A stretch of DNA of 64,000 nt. Origin: Bacteroidaceae bacterium (GTDB lineage: Bacteria; Bacteroidota; Bacteroidia; Bacteroidales; Bacteroidaceae). A model generated the notes under the pieces. That model had not been told where the DNA came from. It made no database searches and saw only the letters and a list, made by a program, of their open reading frames with translations. Positions within the stretch are counted from its first letter, which is position 1; each line of letters begins with the position of its first letter. The stretch spans positions 62,001 through 126,000 of the forward strand of contig JAFXXQ010000001.1 in NCBI GenBank assembly GCA_017542145.1. The letters are read 5' to 3'. A program made the translations under genes and the position numbers. This document shows, in pieces, positions 16,798-26,464 of this stretch.

Positions 16798-18699
16798 TTA
16801 GTAAAGTACTTTATATTGAGTCTCGGCATTAGCTGCATCCCAGCCAGGATTCTGCTTAAGTTTGCCGTTCTTAACGGTAATCTCAGTCTGAGGCTTGGAT
16901 AAGAATCCGTTGGTATCGATATAGCGCTTGGTCCAAGAACAGGTCATGTGTGCCATCGTGCGCTTGTTTGACTTGTCGCCAAGGCAGACAATCTGCTTGC
17001 CAGCCTGAGCCTGAAGGGCTTTAGGAGCGTAGGAACCCTCGTTAGGATTGTTGCCTGTCCAGCGGCGCATGTCGTTGAAACGCAGACCTTCAAAAGCAAA
17101 CTCCCAACGGCGCTCGTCCTGAACAGCCTTCAAAGAGTATCCTGTCAGAGGAACACCAGCGCGGGCCTGCACTTGGTTCATGTACTGTGCGTCACCGGTA
17201 AGCTCGGTAAGCATCAGCAGGACGTCGGCATAACGCATCAGGTAGAAGTCTTCGAAGTGGTCGCCCTGCATCTTGTTTTCGAGTGAACTGCCGGTATAAC
17301 CCTCACACATGGACCACCAAGTGTCGTTGTTGGCAGCACAAGCGTCGAGATTGACCTCGGCGTACTTCTTGACTGAATAGCCAGACTCCTCACAGTCGTC
17401 CTTCTCGTAAACATAACCTACGAGTTCGTTATCGAGGTCAATCAAAGAAGCCTTCTTGCGGAGATCGGTATAAGGATTGCTCTGATTATTCTCTGCTGCT
17501 GTCCAATCGTCCCAGATATTGCAGGAAGGAGTTCCCTGACCCCAACCTTGGTTGAATGGATAAGTCTTTTCACGGTCACCATTCATAGCAGAAGCACCAT
17601 TACGAAGTCCCCAGAATACGGAGATATAGTTGGAGTACATACGCTGGGCGTTATAGGTACCACTGATGTTCCAGGAGGAGGCATTCATAAACTGAACCTG
17701 GAAGATTTCCTCAGTGTTGCCATTACCCATGCCGGGCTGGTCGAAGCAGTTCTCACGCTTCATGTCTTTGATGAACTCATAGGCATGACCCTGATCGTCC
17801 TGTGCCTCATCCCAAAGCAGGCTGTTGGAGTACTGCCAGAGTGAACGGAAGTCTTCGCATAGCTTGTAACCGCCGTTTGAAACGACATCCTTCAGGTAAT
17901 TGACAACATCGGCCTGAGAAAGAGAAGCAGCGGTGCAACCCTCCTGAGCTACAAGGTCGATGGCAGGAGCAGAACCAGATGCGAGTTCGCTGACATTCTT
18001 ATAGAAGCCGGCCCAGAACATGTAGGCACGGGCGATGAACGCCTCGGCAGCGAACTTGTTGGCATGGCCGTCACCATAACCCCTTTCTGTTCCCATGAGG
18101 TTTGCTGCTGACACGAGGTCGGAGAGCACCTGGGGGTAAATGGCCGTCTCAGCATCAGCCTGCTCTTCCATTTCTGGAGTAATAACAGAGGAAGTAATCA
18201 ATGGCACATCGCCAAACAACTGTGTGAGCCAGAGGTAGTAGAGACCGCGCATGAAGTACGCCTCGCCAAGGAGTTGATTACGAAGAGACTTCTGATTTTC
18301 TCTCCAGGTCACGTTGTCGATAGTCTCAATAGCAGAAGTGGCACGGGCAATGCCGCCATAGAGAAGTTTGTAAGGCTCTGCATATTGATTAACACTCATC
18401 TCTACAAGATGGTGGAGAGATTTCACCTTGTTGTCCTGCAGACCGCCACTGCCGTAGCAGTTGTCGGACATGACTTCCCACCAGAAGAATATATTCTGGT
18501 TGTCAGAGTCACCGCCACCCATCGTATTCATGATACTGTAGATAGCCGATAGTTCAGATTCAACATCCGCAACCTTACCAGGGAAGACAGCATCTGTGAC
18601 CTCTGTCTTACGAGGATCGGTGTCCAGCATATCGTTACAAGATGTATACAAAGTTGCTGCTGTCAAAACAGCCAACGATGTTAAAATAAATTTCTTCAT
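16798..18699 (-). CDS. SusD/RagB-family nutrient-binding lipoprotein
   Basis: 633 residues. The lipobox TLYTSC is followed by NDMLDTDPRKTEV, and then the SusD helical TPR scaffold (AYFMRGLYYLWLTQLFGDVPLI) and the C-terminal RWEFAFEGLRFNDMRRW block, all classic family motifs. It forms the lid of the SusC channel and binds the oligosaccharide. The 14-nt spacing to SusC and intact length support a working pair. The sequence does not tell me the glycan. Confidence 0.93.
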   Translation of the reverse strand: MKKFILTSLAVLTAATLYTSCNDMLDTDPRKTEVTDAVFPGKVADVESELSAIYSIMNTMGGGDSDNQNIFFWWEVMSDNCYGSGGLQDNKVKSLHHLVEMSVNQYAEPYKLLYGGIARATSAIETIDNVTWRENQKSLRNQLLGEAYFMRGLYYLWLTQLFGDVPLITSSVITPEMEEQADAETAIYPQVLSDLVSAANLMGTERGYGDGHANKFAAEAFIARAYMFWAGFYKNVSELASGSAPAIDLVAQEGCTAASLSQADVVNYLKDVVSNGGYKLCEDFRSLWQYSNSLLWDEAQDDQGHAYEFIKDMKRENCFDQPGMGNGNTEEIFQVQFMNASSWNISGTYNAQRMYSNYISVFWGLRNGASAMNGDREKTYPFNQGWGQGTPSCNIWDDWTAAENNQSNPYTDLRKKASLIDLDNELVGYVYEKDDCEESGYSVKKYAEVNLDACAANNDTWWSMCEGYTGSSLENKMQGDHFEDFYLMRYADVLLMLTELTGDAQYMNQVQARAGVPLTGYSLKAVQDERRWEFAFEGLRFNDMRRWTGNNPNEGSYAPKALQAQAGKQIVCLGDKSNKRTMAHMTCSWTKRYIDTNGFLSKPQTEITVKNGKLKQNPGWDAANAETQYKVLY

Positions 18700-18713
18700 A
18701 ACTATTTATCGAA

Positions 18714-21700
18714 TTAGAATTTAATACTAGTACCAACCAGATAAGTACGAGAGGGTGGGTAAAGACCCAGGTCAACACCAGATGCCCAAGGTACATCGCC
18801 ACCTGCCGAACCAACTTCTGGGTCGAGCCCAGTGTAACCGGTGAATGTGCAGAGGTTCTGAGCCTGAACATAGAAGCGGAGCTGCTGGAACGGACATGAC
18901 TTCCAGAGATGCTTGAAGTCGTAACCGAGAGTTACGTTCTTGATCTTGAAGTAATCTGCATCCTCCATATAACGTATGGAGTTCCAGATCGTGTTCTGAT
19001 GACCAGTTGCAGAAATACGAGGCTGGTCGTTTGAGGTACCCTCACCAAACCAACGGTTCAGAATTGTGGTGTCATAGTTCTGATAGGGCGTGTCACCATA
19101 AGAACGGTAAGAACGCATAACCTGCATACCGAATGCGCCTGCACCGTTGACTGCAAAGTCAAGTCCCTTCCATGTCAGGCCAAGGTTGATGCCAAGGGTG
19201 AAGTCGGGGTTGGGATCGCCAATCTCGTGACGGTCGCAGATGTCATTGCCATTAGCGTCAATAGCCTCAGCGTAAGTGATGAGACCGTCATTGTTCCAGT
19301 CGTCCCAGATGCAGTCACCGGGCATTGCATTGTCGAGAACAGCTTTGCCTGCAGCACGTGCTGCATCAATCTGCGCCTGATTCTGCCAGATGCCGCTGTA
19401 AGACATGCCGTAGAAGTAACCGATAGGATGACCTTCCTCAAAACGTGAGATGTATTCCGTACCCTGTGAGAGGATTCCGCCATTACCGTTGACATAGTGG
19501 TTCAAGTTGTTTACGCGAATGACCTCGTTCTTGTTGGTTGCAAAGTTCACACCGAAATTGTAACCGAAGTCCTTGCCAATCTTGTCATTCCATGAAACAG
19601 CAAGTTCGATACCAGTATTTCGGATGTCACCACCATTGAAGTAAGGAGGCTCTTTACCTTGGTCATACTGAGGATCCTGAAGAATAATCAGGTCTTTTGT
19701 GGTCTTATTATACCAGTCAAAGTTCACACCCAGACGGCTATCGAAGAAGCGTGCATCGAAACCTAAGTCAAGCTGCTCGGAAGTCTCCCAGGTAAGTTCG
19801 GGGTTGGGAACATTCTTTGGGTAAGCACCAGGATTTGGAGTACCTGCAACAGTGGTGGCCAGGTCTGAACCGAATTTGTAACCGCCCACGCTTGACATAA
19901 TGATAGGAGAAATGTACTGGTATTTTTCCACATTACAGTTACCATTCTGTCCCCAAGATGCGCGGATTTTGAAGAAGTCCATGAAGTCCTTGGCACCCGA
20001 CATGAAGTTCTCGTTGGTAACAACCCAACCAGCAGATACAGATGGGAACCATCCCCATCGCTTACCGTCGGCGAAATGGCTTGAACCATCAGCACGTAGG
20101 GTTACGGTTGCCATATAGGTCTCGTTCCAGTCCCAACTTACACGACCGAACCAAGAAGCGAGATAGTCTTCATCGTTTGGATTACCACCCAGAGAGGCAT
20201 CAGAAGCATTTTCAAGAATGATGTTCGAAAGCCATGCAGAATCCCAGTCTCTCAACGATGCGAGTTGCTGGCCATAAGTAATCTTATTGCTTCCATTGAG
20301 GTTGGTACTCCAAGCAGAACTCTCAAAACTTTGACCCACCATGGCAGAAATCTTGTTACCACTGAAAACAGGAAGGTCATAGGTAAGAGTGTTGGAAATA
20401 GACCAGTTGCTGTTAAGCCAAGTGCTCTGGCTAACGCTATAGTTGTTTACGATAGCAGCACCTTCTGCTGGTGCACGTGGAGTACCAAAGTTACGGTATG
20501 CGCCAGAACCCCAGGAGTAGTTGAACTGTGTGCGCCACTTCAGATCTTTTATCGGCTGGATAACAACGAATGCAGTAGCATTGGCATTGATGTTGCGGCT
20601 CTCTGCCATCGAGTTGAATCCACCCTTGGTGAGATTCTCCCATGGGTTGTTGAACATAGCAGGAAGCCAGCCCTTACCGTAAGTAAGCTCGCCGTCAACG
20701 TTCTGCCAGTTATAAATCTCGCCATTGTCTGCATACTGTGGCAGGAGCGGAGAGGTCTGCATCAAACTGTGGATATAACTCCAGTACATACCGTCTTCAG
20801 CCAGGTCGTGGCTCTTGTTATAGCCGATAGAGATGTTCTCACCGATGGTGATGGCATCGAAATCCTTAACTCTCAAGAGCACATGGTCGCTGTTGAGGCG
20901 GATGGTGTGGCGATTATAGAAAGAGGCCTGATCGGCACCCATGATACCTTCGTTATCGGTATAGGTGTAGGACATGGCGAACTTCGAACGGTCGGCACCT
21001 CCCGTCAGGGACACAGAATGGTTGTTCTGCAGGGCATTCTTGTTCGCAAATACGCCCCACCAGTCAGTACCTTCCCAGCCGTTGGCAACCTTGGTGAGAA
21101 TGTCCTGCGGAACGGTATTGGGCCAGTCCATCGTGGCTCCTGATGTGTTGAAGCTGTACTCGTCCATAATTGTCATGTACTGCTGGGCATTGAGAAGTTG
21201 GGGACGTTTGTAAACGTTCGACCAACCCGTAGCACCATTGTAGCTGAGCTCAATCTTTCCGGACTTACCCTGCTTGGTGGTCACCAGGACCACACCATTG
21301 GCAGCACGGGCACCATAGATGGCTGCAGAAGCAGCGTCTTTCAGCACGTCGATGCTCTCAATATCAGCGGAGTTGATACCGTCAAGGCTTCCAATCACAC
21401 CGTCGATAACGTACAAGGGAGAAGTGTCGCGATTAGTTCCCTTACCACGGATGACCACATTAAATCCCTTACCAGGCTGTGTGGATGACTGGGTGATCTG
21501 CACACCCGGCGTCTGGCTCTGCATGGCCTCGAGGGGGTTGGTCGTGTTCAGCTTGGCAAGATCGGCGCCCTTTACCTGAACGGTAGCGCCGGTCACCAGT
21601 TTCTTCTTCTGGACACCATAGCCGATGACCACCACGTCGCTTAACACCTCGCTGTCCTCTTCCAGCACAACGGCGATGAGCTGGCGGCCATTAACGGCAA

Positions 21701-21953
21701 CGACCTGTGTTGCATAACCTACGTAGGAAATCTCCAGGCGGTCGTTTCTTCCTGCCGCTACGGTGAAAGCGCCGTTCAAGTCCGTAACTGCACCACGGGT
21801 CGTACCAACCACCTTTACGGATGCGCCGATAATGGGCTCACCCGTCACATCGTTTACTGTACCGCGGACATTTCCCTGGGCGAATACGCTCAGAGGCATG
21901 CCACAAAGCATCAGCACAGCCAACGAAATCTGTAGCAATTTTGCTTTTAACAT
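18714..21953 (-). CDS. SusC/RagA-family TonB-dependent outer-membrane transporter
   Basis: 1079 residues from ATG 21953; the frame runs on to 22115, but MLKAKLLQISLAVLMLCGMP is the real signal peptide and a promoter lies within the extra stretch. The mature protein opens with a carboxypeptidase-like regulatory domain (GNVRGTVNDVTGEPIIGASV), then the plug (GVQITQSSTQPGKGFNVVIR, SIDVLKDAASAAIYGARAAN) and the 22-strand barrel ending in LVGTSIKF. It imports glycan oligosaccharides across the outer membrane with the SusD lid. First gene of the minus-strand locus. Confidence 0.95.
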   Translation of the reverse strand: MLKAKLLQISLAVLMLCGMPLSVFAQGNVRGTVNDVTGEPIIGASVKVVGTTRGAVTDLNGAFTVAAGRNDRLEISYVGYATQVVAVNGRQLIAVVLEEDSEVLSDVVVIGYGVQKKKLVTGATVQVKGADLAKLNTTNPLEAMQSQTPGVQITQSSTQPGKGFNVVIRGKGTNRDTSPLYVIDGVIGSLDGINSADIESIDVLKDAASAAIYGARAANGVVLVTTKQGKSGKIELSYNGATGWSNVYKRPQLLNAQQYMTIMDEYSFNTSGATMDWPNTVPQDILTKVANGWEGTDWWGVFANKNALQNNHSVSLTGGADRSKFAMSYTYTDNEGIMGADQASFYNRHTIRLNSDHVLLRVKDFDAITIGENISIGYNKSHDLAEDGMYWSYIHSLMQTSPLLPQYADNGEIYNWQNVDGELTYGKGWLPAMFNNPWENLTKGGFNSMAESRNINANATAFVVIQPIKDLKWRTQFNYSWGSGAYRNFGTPRAPAEGAAIVNNYSVSQSTWLNSNWSISNTLTYDLPVFSGNKISAMVGQSFESSAWSTNLNGSNKITYGQQLASLRDWDSAWLSNIILENASDASLGGNPNDEDYLASWFGRVSWDWNETYMATVTLRADGSSHFADGKRWGWFPSVSAGWVVTNENFMSGAKDFMDFFKIRASWGQNGNCNVEKYQYISPIIMSSVGGYKFGSDLATTVAGTPNPGAYPKNVPNPELTWETSEQLDLGFDARFFDSRLGVNFDWYNKTTKDLIILQDPQYDQGKEPPYFNGGDIRNTGIELAVSWNDKIGKDFGYNFGVNFATNKNEVIRVNNLNHYVNGNGGILSQGTEYISRFEEGHPIGYFYGMSYSGIWQNQAQIDAARAAGKAVLDNAMPGDCIWDDWNNDGLITYAEAIDANGNDICDRHEIGDPNPDFTLGINLGLTWKGLDFAVNGAGAFGMQVMRSYRSYGDTPYQNYDTTILNRWFGEGTSNDQPRISATGHQNTIWNSIRYMEDADYFKIKNVTLGYDFKHLWKSCPFQQLRFYVQAQNLCTFTGYTGLDPEVGSAGGDVPWASGVDLGLYPPSRTYLVGTSIKF

Positions 21954-22010
21954 ACGTTTGTTTTTAATGGTTAATAAAAATTTAATAACTAAAAATGATG
22001 CAAATTTCTG

Positions 22011-22042
22011 CAAATGTAGACGCTTTTTTGCAAACGCCCAAA
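22011..22042 (-). promoter_or_regulatory. Promoter of the SusC locus
   Basis: On the minus strand TTTG (22042-22039), a gap of exactly 20 nt, then TACATTTG (22018-22011). The ATG at 21953 follows after about 50 nt. It faces the plus-strand promoter at 22264; the region 21954-22323 between the divergent genes holds only these two promoters. Confidence 0.75.
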
Positions 22043-22263
22043 CAAAAATGCGACTTTTTTTCGATTTCTTTCGAATTCTTGGAATGGGATTGCAAAAAGT
22101 GCGATTTTTTAACAATTGGGTTATTTGTAGTTCTTATTTGGAGAATGTAAGGCATTTCTATTGTACAAACGCGTTGGTACACGTAACTTAACGCGCTGAA
22201 CCACCAAAAACAAGTGTTGTGATGTCGTTTAGGTGAGCTATGCCTTGAATAATTGCAAAAAAA

Positions 22264-22295
22264 TTTGCTTTTTCATTTGGTTTGTATTATCTTTG
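22264..22295 (+). promoter_or_regulatory. Promoter of the 790-residue secreted protein
   Basis: TTTG at 22264-22267, exactly 20 nt, then TATCTTTG at 22288-22295, a full match to the Bacteroidetes pattern. The ATG at 22324 follows by 28 nt, which supports that start over the longer frame from 22282. Confidence 0.8.
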
Positions 22296-22323
22296 TCGGC
22301 GAAATCAATTAATTGCTTACTGT

Positions 22324-24696
22324 ATGAAGAAAAATCTACTCCTTTCCCTGAGCCTTTTGGCTGCTATGTTTTGTCTGAGCACAGCACTTAGCGCCCAGAC
22401 AGCTATCTACTCATTCGAAGAACTGCACGATGGTTACTACCAGATTGTCTACCAAGGACAGGCTTATACCACCAATTCTGTTGTGGAGGACGACGAAGAG
22501 GCGCTAGGTACTTACTTCACCAGTTACAAGGAAGAGTTTAGTGCCGCATCCAACAACCAGTACTATCCGCTTGGCCTCAGCGCTCCGATTGAAGGCGAGA
22601 TAGGACGTACGTTCCTGCGTATCACCCATTCTGTTGACACGGATGGCAAGTTCTGCATCCAAACGCAGAACGGACACTATCTTACCCTCCTGGCCAAGGC
22701 CAGCATCACCCCTGTCGATCTGACGTTGGGTAACATCGAGGGCGGAGGCGTCTACATACTCGGCTATCTGGCTTTTGCAGAGAATTGCTGGGAATCGACG
22801 AAAGTGAACGGCGAGTTTAAGTACATTGTCGGCAAGAGCGGCAACCAACAGCAACCGCTCAATATCTATCCCGCCCCCCTGCAGGATTACGATGTCTATC
22901 AGCTCTCTTTAGTTCTGCCCGAGGCCGAGAGTCACGAGACGACCATCGAGTATTCGCGTGTCGAATGTATCAACGAGAACATCGTCAGCCTTCCGAAGGT
23001 CTATGACGGCGGTTTCTTTGTATTCCCCAAGGATACGGAGATCAGCGAGGAGGACTTCGTCTGCCCGCAGTTCGACCATCTGGAGCCCTATATTGAAATA
23101 GAGGATGGCAAGGTTACCGTCACTTACGAGGAGGCTGTCTGGTTCGTCGATTTCACATACCATTATTTATATAAAGGTAAAGAAGTCGGCGAAGAGTCAT
23201 TCCACGCTCCCGAAGGTGAGGCTTATCCTGCTCCGGGCACTAACGGTTTTGCCATGCCTTGGGGCGTTTCAGCTACAGCTCCCGAAGGAGTTGTTGAGGA
23301 CGGGACGTACGAGTTCGACATTGAACTCTCTGTCGATGCCGAGGCTCTGCCCTTTAAGTTTGTTGAAGAGGCCTCGTCTCTTGAGGACGTCGAGCATTGG
23401 TACCACCTCGTTATCGGTAATGCCAGCTATGTGGTCTATGATCCCGAAATCGACCATTTTGAACTGAACATCACCGAGGTGGATATTGACAAAAAGGCCA
23501 ATTACCGCTGGGCATTTGTGGGCAACCCCATCGAGGGCTTCAGTCTGGTCAATCAAGGCGCAGGCATCGGCTATGTGATGTCCAGCAGCCGCTATGTGGA
23601 TGATGGCAACACGGGCGGCGACTCGCCCCTCTACATGGTTGATACCAAAACGCTTGGTACCGCCGACGTATGGCTGTTCCGCGCCGAAGCCAGCACTTAC
23701 ATCACCGAAGGTTCGTTCTACCTCGGTTTCACAACTGATGAGGGTAACAATGTCTATATGAACAAGCGCGGCACCACGCTCGCTTATTGGACCAGCGGAC
23801 GAGACAGCGGCTCCACCTTCTACGTCGAGGAGGTCTTCGCTGGTGCTGAGACGCTTGCTGACGCCATCAAGGCTGCCGAAACGGCCGTCGAAGGCTTCCA
23901 GGCTACGCTTGACCGTCCGGGCTTTCCTTCGACAGAGGCCGTGCAGGCGCTTATCGACCTAATTGCTGAGGCCAAGGAAGTCCTTGCCAATCCTGCAAGC
24001 ACCGAAAACGATTATTATACCCTTGCTTACGACCTCGAACGCCAGATGACAGCCACCCGCAAGGATGTCTCCTATCCTAAGGGGGGCCTGTACTATGCAT
24101 TCGTGAACCATCAGAAGAACGGCGACATCAACACCATGTATATGGCAGAGGATGGACTTGTGGCTGCGAATAATCAAACGCCTGCCGAGGTGGGCGATGC
24201 CGCAGCCTTCTACTGCACACCCGATACCGCCGAGCACACCTACCGGTTCTACAACCCCGCCTTCGACCGTTACCTCGTCTGGCGCGGACATCGCGAAGGC
24301 TACAACGACAACAAGGGCTTCACCACACCCGAAGATGCCGAGCCCGGAGCTGCGGGATACGTCTATACCCAGATCTATCTCTATCCGGCTGGGCAGTACT
24401 ACGAGGGCGCCTTCCTGGTCTACGGACTCCGCGGCAACGGCAACGACGGTACCTTCATCTTCTTGGCTAATGGTAATTTCGATGCTTATAGCTTTGCCTA
24501 CGGTTGGACAGACAATTTCTCCAATATGTTCACCCTTGAGCAGGTGGAATATCATGGTGGCGATGGCATCATTAATACTGAAGCCGCGGATGGTAATCCG
24601 TTGAAAAACGAATACTTTGACCTCACGGGCCGTCGTGTTGCCCAGCCCACTCGCGGCATCTACATCAGGGATGGGAAGAAGGTATTGGTAAGATAA
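22324..24696 (+). CDS. Large secreted protein with type IX-like C-terminal tail
   Basis: 790 residues with a signal peptide (KKNLLLSLSLLAAMFCLS, cleavage near ALSAQ). I do not recognise the body; it has repeated stretches of the type YYQIVYQGQAYTTN and YYAFVNHQKNGDINTMYMA, and a helical segment near AETLADAIKAAETAVEGFQ that resembles the FIVAR/sugar-binding helices of surface proteins. It ends FDLTGRRVAQPTRGIYIRDG plus KKVLVR, the same tail as the 6541 protein, which suggests type IX export. Divergent from SusC with its own promoter, and closed by a strong terminator. Possibly a surface glycan-binding protein working with the locus. Confidence 0.78.
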   Translation: MKKNLLLSLSLLAAMFCLSTALSAQTAIYSFEELHDGYYQIVYQGQAYTTNSVVEDDEEALGTYFTSYKEEFSAASNNQYYPLGLSAPIEGEIGRTFLRITHSVDTDGKFCIQTQNGHYLTLLAKASITPVDLTLGNIEGGGVYILGYLAFAENCWESTKVNGEFKYIVGKSGNQQQPLNIYPAPLQDYDVYQLSLVLPEAESHETTIEYSRVECINENIVSLPKVYDGGFFVFPKDTEISEEDFVCPQFDHLEPYIEIEDGKVTVTYEEAVWFVDFTYHYLYKGKEVGEESFHAPEGEAYPAPGTNGFAMPWGVSATAPEGVVEDGTYEFDIELSVDAEALPFKFVEEASSLEDVEHWYHLVIGNASYVVYDPEIDHFELNITEVDIDKKANYRWAFVGNPIEGFSLVNQGAGIGYVMSSSRYVDDGNTGGDSPLYMVDTKTLGTADVWLFRAEASTYITEGSFYLGFTTDEGNNVYMNKRGTTLAYWTSGRDSGSTFYVEEVFAGAETLADAIKAAETAVEGFQATLDRPGFPSTEAVQALIDLIAEAKEVLANPASTENDYYTLAYDLERQMTATRKDVSYPKGGLYYAFVNHQKNGDINTMYMAEDGLVAANNQTPAEVGDAAAFYCTPDTAEHTYRFYNPAFDRYLVWRGHREGYNDNKGFTTPEDAEPGAAGYVYTQIYLYPAGQYYEGAFLVYGLRGNGNDGTFIFLANGNFDAYSFAYGWTDNFSNMFTLEQVEYHGGDGIINTEAADGNPLKNEYFDLTGRRVAQPTRGIYIRDGKKVLVR

Positions 24697-24726
24697 TACA
24701 GTTCATCTCATTTCATCTAATAATTA

Positions 24727-24761
24727 CCCCGCTGCTCATACGCGCAGCGGGGGATTTTTTT
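24727..24761 (+). terminator. Rho-independent terminator of the 22324 gene
   Basis: CCCCGCTGC pairs with GCAGCGGGG around an 8-nt loop, and the stem is followed by seven T. It begins 30 nt after the stop. There is no T run on the other strand, so it serves the plus strand only. Confidence 0.88.
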
Positions 24762-24825
24762 GCCATAATTTTTTCAATATTATCAAACGTAATTCCGATA
24801 ACGTCTGACGCTATTTTTTTCAGCA

Positions 24826-24901
24826 TTTAACGCTACGGGCGTAGAGTTTAACGCTACGCGCTCAGCCCATTGGGCTGACGGCGTAACCCATTGGGCTGCC
24901 A
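24826..24901. repeat. Short direct and palindromic repeats
   Basis: TTTAACGCTACG occurs at 24826 and 24847 (21-bp period), followed by the near-perfect palindrome CAGCCCATTGGGCTG (24863-24877) and a second partial copy (ACCCATTGGGCTG) about 22 bp on. They lie between the terminator and the end of the minus-strand amylase gene. The palindrome has no T run, so I do not call it a terminator. Confidence 0.6.
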
Positions 24902-24924
24902 GCGCAGTCCACTCTGTTCTCGAT

Positions 24925-26355
24925 TCAGAATCTCAGAATGACGCCGTCCGAAGCGGGAAGATGGAGGGGAACGTCCTCGTCAGGACAGATGGAGACGTGT
25001 CCCGTCCGGATTCCTTCTTTGGGGATACCGAGATAGTCGAAGGCATGGCTGGGGATGCGGAGGCGGATGTCATGGGGAGCATCGTCGAAGTTGACGCAGA
25101 CGAGAATCCGTTCATCGTCCGTCGCCCGCAGGAAGGCGTATTGGCGATGGGGATCAAAGTGGTCTGACGAGGGATTGACGTACATGAGGTCGAAGAACTT
25201 GCCTTTAGTAATGGCGGGTGTCGAAGTAGCAAAGTGTAGGAGGCGTGCATAGCGGTCAAATAAACCGAATGGAGTCTGTTTCTTCAACCAGCAGCTGATA
25301 GTAGGAACTTCGGCATAGTCGAAGATAGAGGTCTTGCCGTCGCGCCCGCTGAAACCCTCGGCTTCCATGCCGCGTTCACCCAGTTCCTGTCCGAAATAGA
25401 CCATGACGGGACAGGTATCGATGAGGGCCGAGACCATCATGGCAGGCAAGGCGCGTAGACCTTCGCCGCAGATGAAATCGGAAGCGAGCCGCTGCTCATC
25501 ATGGTTCTCCATAAAGTGAAGCATGTGAGGGCCGAGGTCGCCGAGAGCCTGCCAGCAGCGGGTAATGGCCGATGCTGATTCATGTCTTTTCAAAATGGCG
25601 ATGAGCGTGTCATATAAGCCGACTTTATCGTAAAGGTAGTCGAAACCTCCCTGATGGACATACTCGGCATAACGACATGGCTGATAGACTTCGGCGATGA
25701 AGAGAATGTTAGGGTGCGCGGACTTGATTTGCGGGATGACCCATTGCCAGAAGGCGACGGGGACGAGCTCGGCCATGTCGCAGCGGAAGCCGTCAACGCC
25801 GCGTGCCGCCCAGAAGAGGAGGATGTCGCGCATCTTCTCCCACGTGTCGTGTTCACCGTAGTTGAGTTTGGCGGTATCTGTCCAATCGCCGTCGCAGATA
25901 TGGCCCGGATAGTAGTTACAATCTGTAAAGGGACGGAAGGTGCCTGTATAGTGACGTGCCACATGGTTGGGCACAAAATCGATGATGACGCCCATTCCGG
26001 CACGATGGGTGCGGCGCACGAGCAATTCAAATTCATGCAGACGGTTGGGGATATCAGTAGCCAGTTCGGGCGCCACGTTGTAGTAGTCGCGCACGGCGTA
26101 TGGCGAGCCGGCCTTCCCCTTCACATCCGCATCGGCGGGAAGACCATAGGTGGAGAAGTCGGTCTGCGTAGCGTGATCAAGTATTCCCGTGTACCAAATG
26201 TGCGTAACGCCCAGTTCATGAATAGCTTGCAACCGGCGTGCGTTGAAGTCGCGCAGTCTGCCGCAGCCATTCTGCTCAAGCGTTCCGTCGATGACAATGG
26301 GGTGGGAGGGACTATAGTAGAGACGAGTCAGAATTTGGTAGATGATGGGTTTCAT
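24925..26355 (-). CDS. GH13 alpha-amylase-family enzyme, cytoplasmic
   Basis: 476 residues, no signal peptide. The TIM-barrel motifs are present: DFVPNH (residues 126-131), GFRCDMAE with nucleophile Asp193, FIAEVY with acid/base Glu222, and ENHDEQR with the third carboxylate Asp286. The opening (KPIIYQILTRLYYSP) and the long loop with DYYNVAPELATDIPNRLHEF match the small cytoplasmic amylase-like proteins common in Prevotella. It probably acts on glycogen or malto-oligosaccharides. It has its own -7 element (26372-26379) and does not look like part of the SusCD transcript. Confidence 0.88.
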   Translation of the reverse strand: MKPIIYQILTRLYYSPSHPIVIDGTLEQNGCGRLRDFNARRLQAIHELGVTHIWYTGILDHATQTDFSTYGLPADADVKGKAGSPYAVRDYYNVAPELATDIPNRLHEFELLVRRTHRAGMGVIIDFVPNHVARHYTGTFRPFTDCNYYPGHICDGDWTDTAKLNYGEHDTWEKMRDILLFWAARGVDGFRCDMAELVPVAFWQWVIPQIKSAHPNILFIAEVYQPCRYAEYVHQGGFDYLYDKVGLYDTLIAILKRHESASAITRCWQALGDLGPHMLHFMENHDEQRLASDFICGEGLRALPAMMVSALIDTCPVMVYFGQELGERGMEAEGFSGRDGKTSIFDYAEVPTISCWLKKQTPFGLFDRYARLLHFATSTPAITKGKFFDLMYVNPSSDHFDPHRQYAFLRATDDERILVCVNFDDAPHDIRLRIPSHAFDYLGIPKEGIRTGHVSICPDEDVPLHLPASDGVILRF

Positions 26356-26371
26356 TTTTTAAAATTTTCGG

Positions 26372-26379
26372 CAAAGGTA
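26372..26379 (-). promoter_or_regulatory. -7 element of the GH13 gene
   Basis: On the minus strand TACCTTTG lies 16 nt before the ATG at 26355. I find no clear TTTG at the expected 19-21 nt upstream, only TAAA, so the promoter is a weak match. Confidence 0.5.
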
Positions 26380-26464
26380 CGTTTTTTTTCTAAAAAATGT
26401 TTAAAGCCCATGCAATAAAATTGCACACATATCGTTCATATAGTAGAGTAGTAAATGAAATACG

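Noticed and set aside
21954..22115. N-terminal extension of SusC
   Set aside because: The additional 54 codons lie upstream of a complete signal peptide and contain the promoter elements at 22011-22042.
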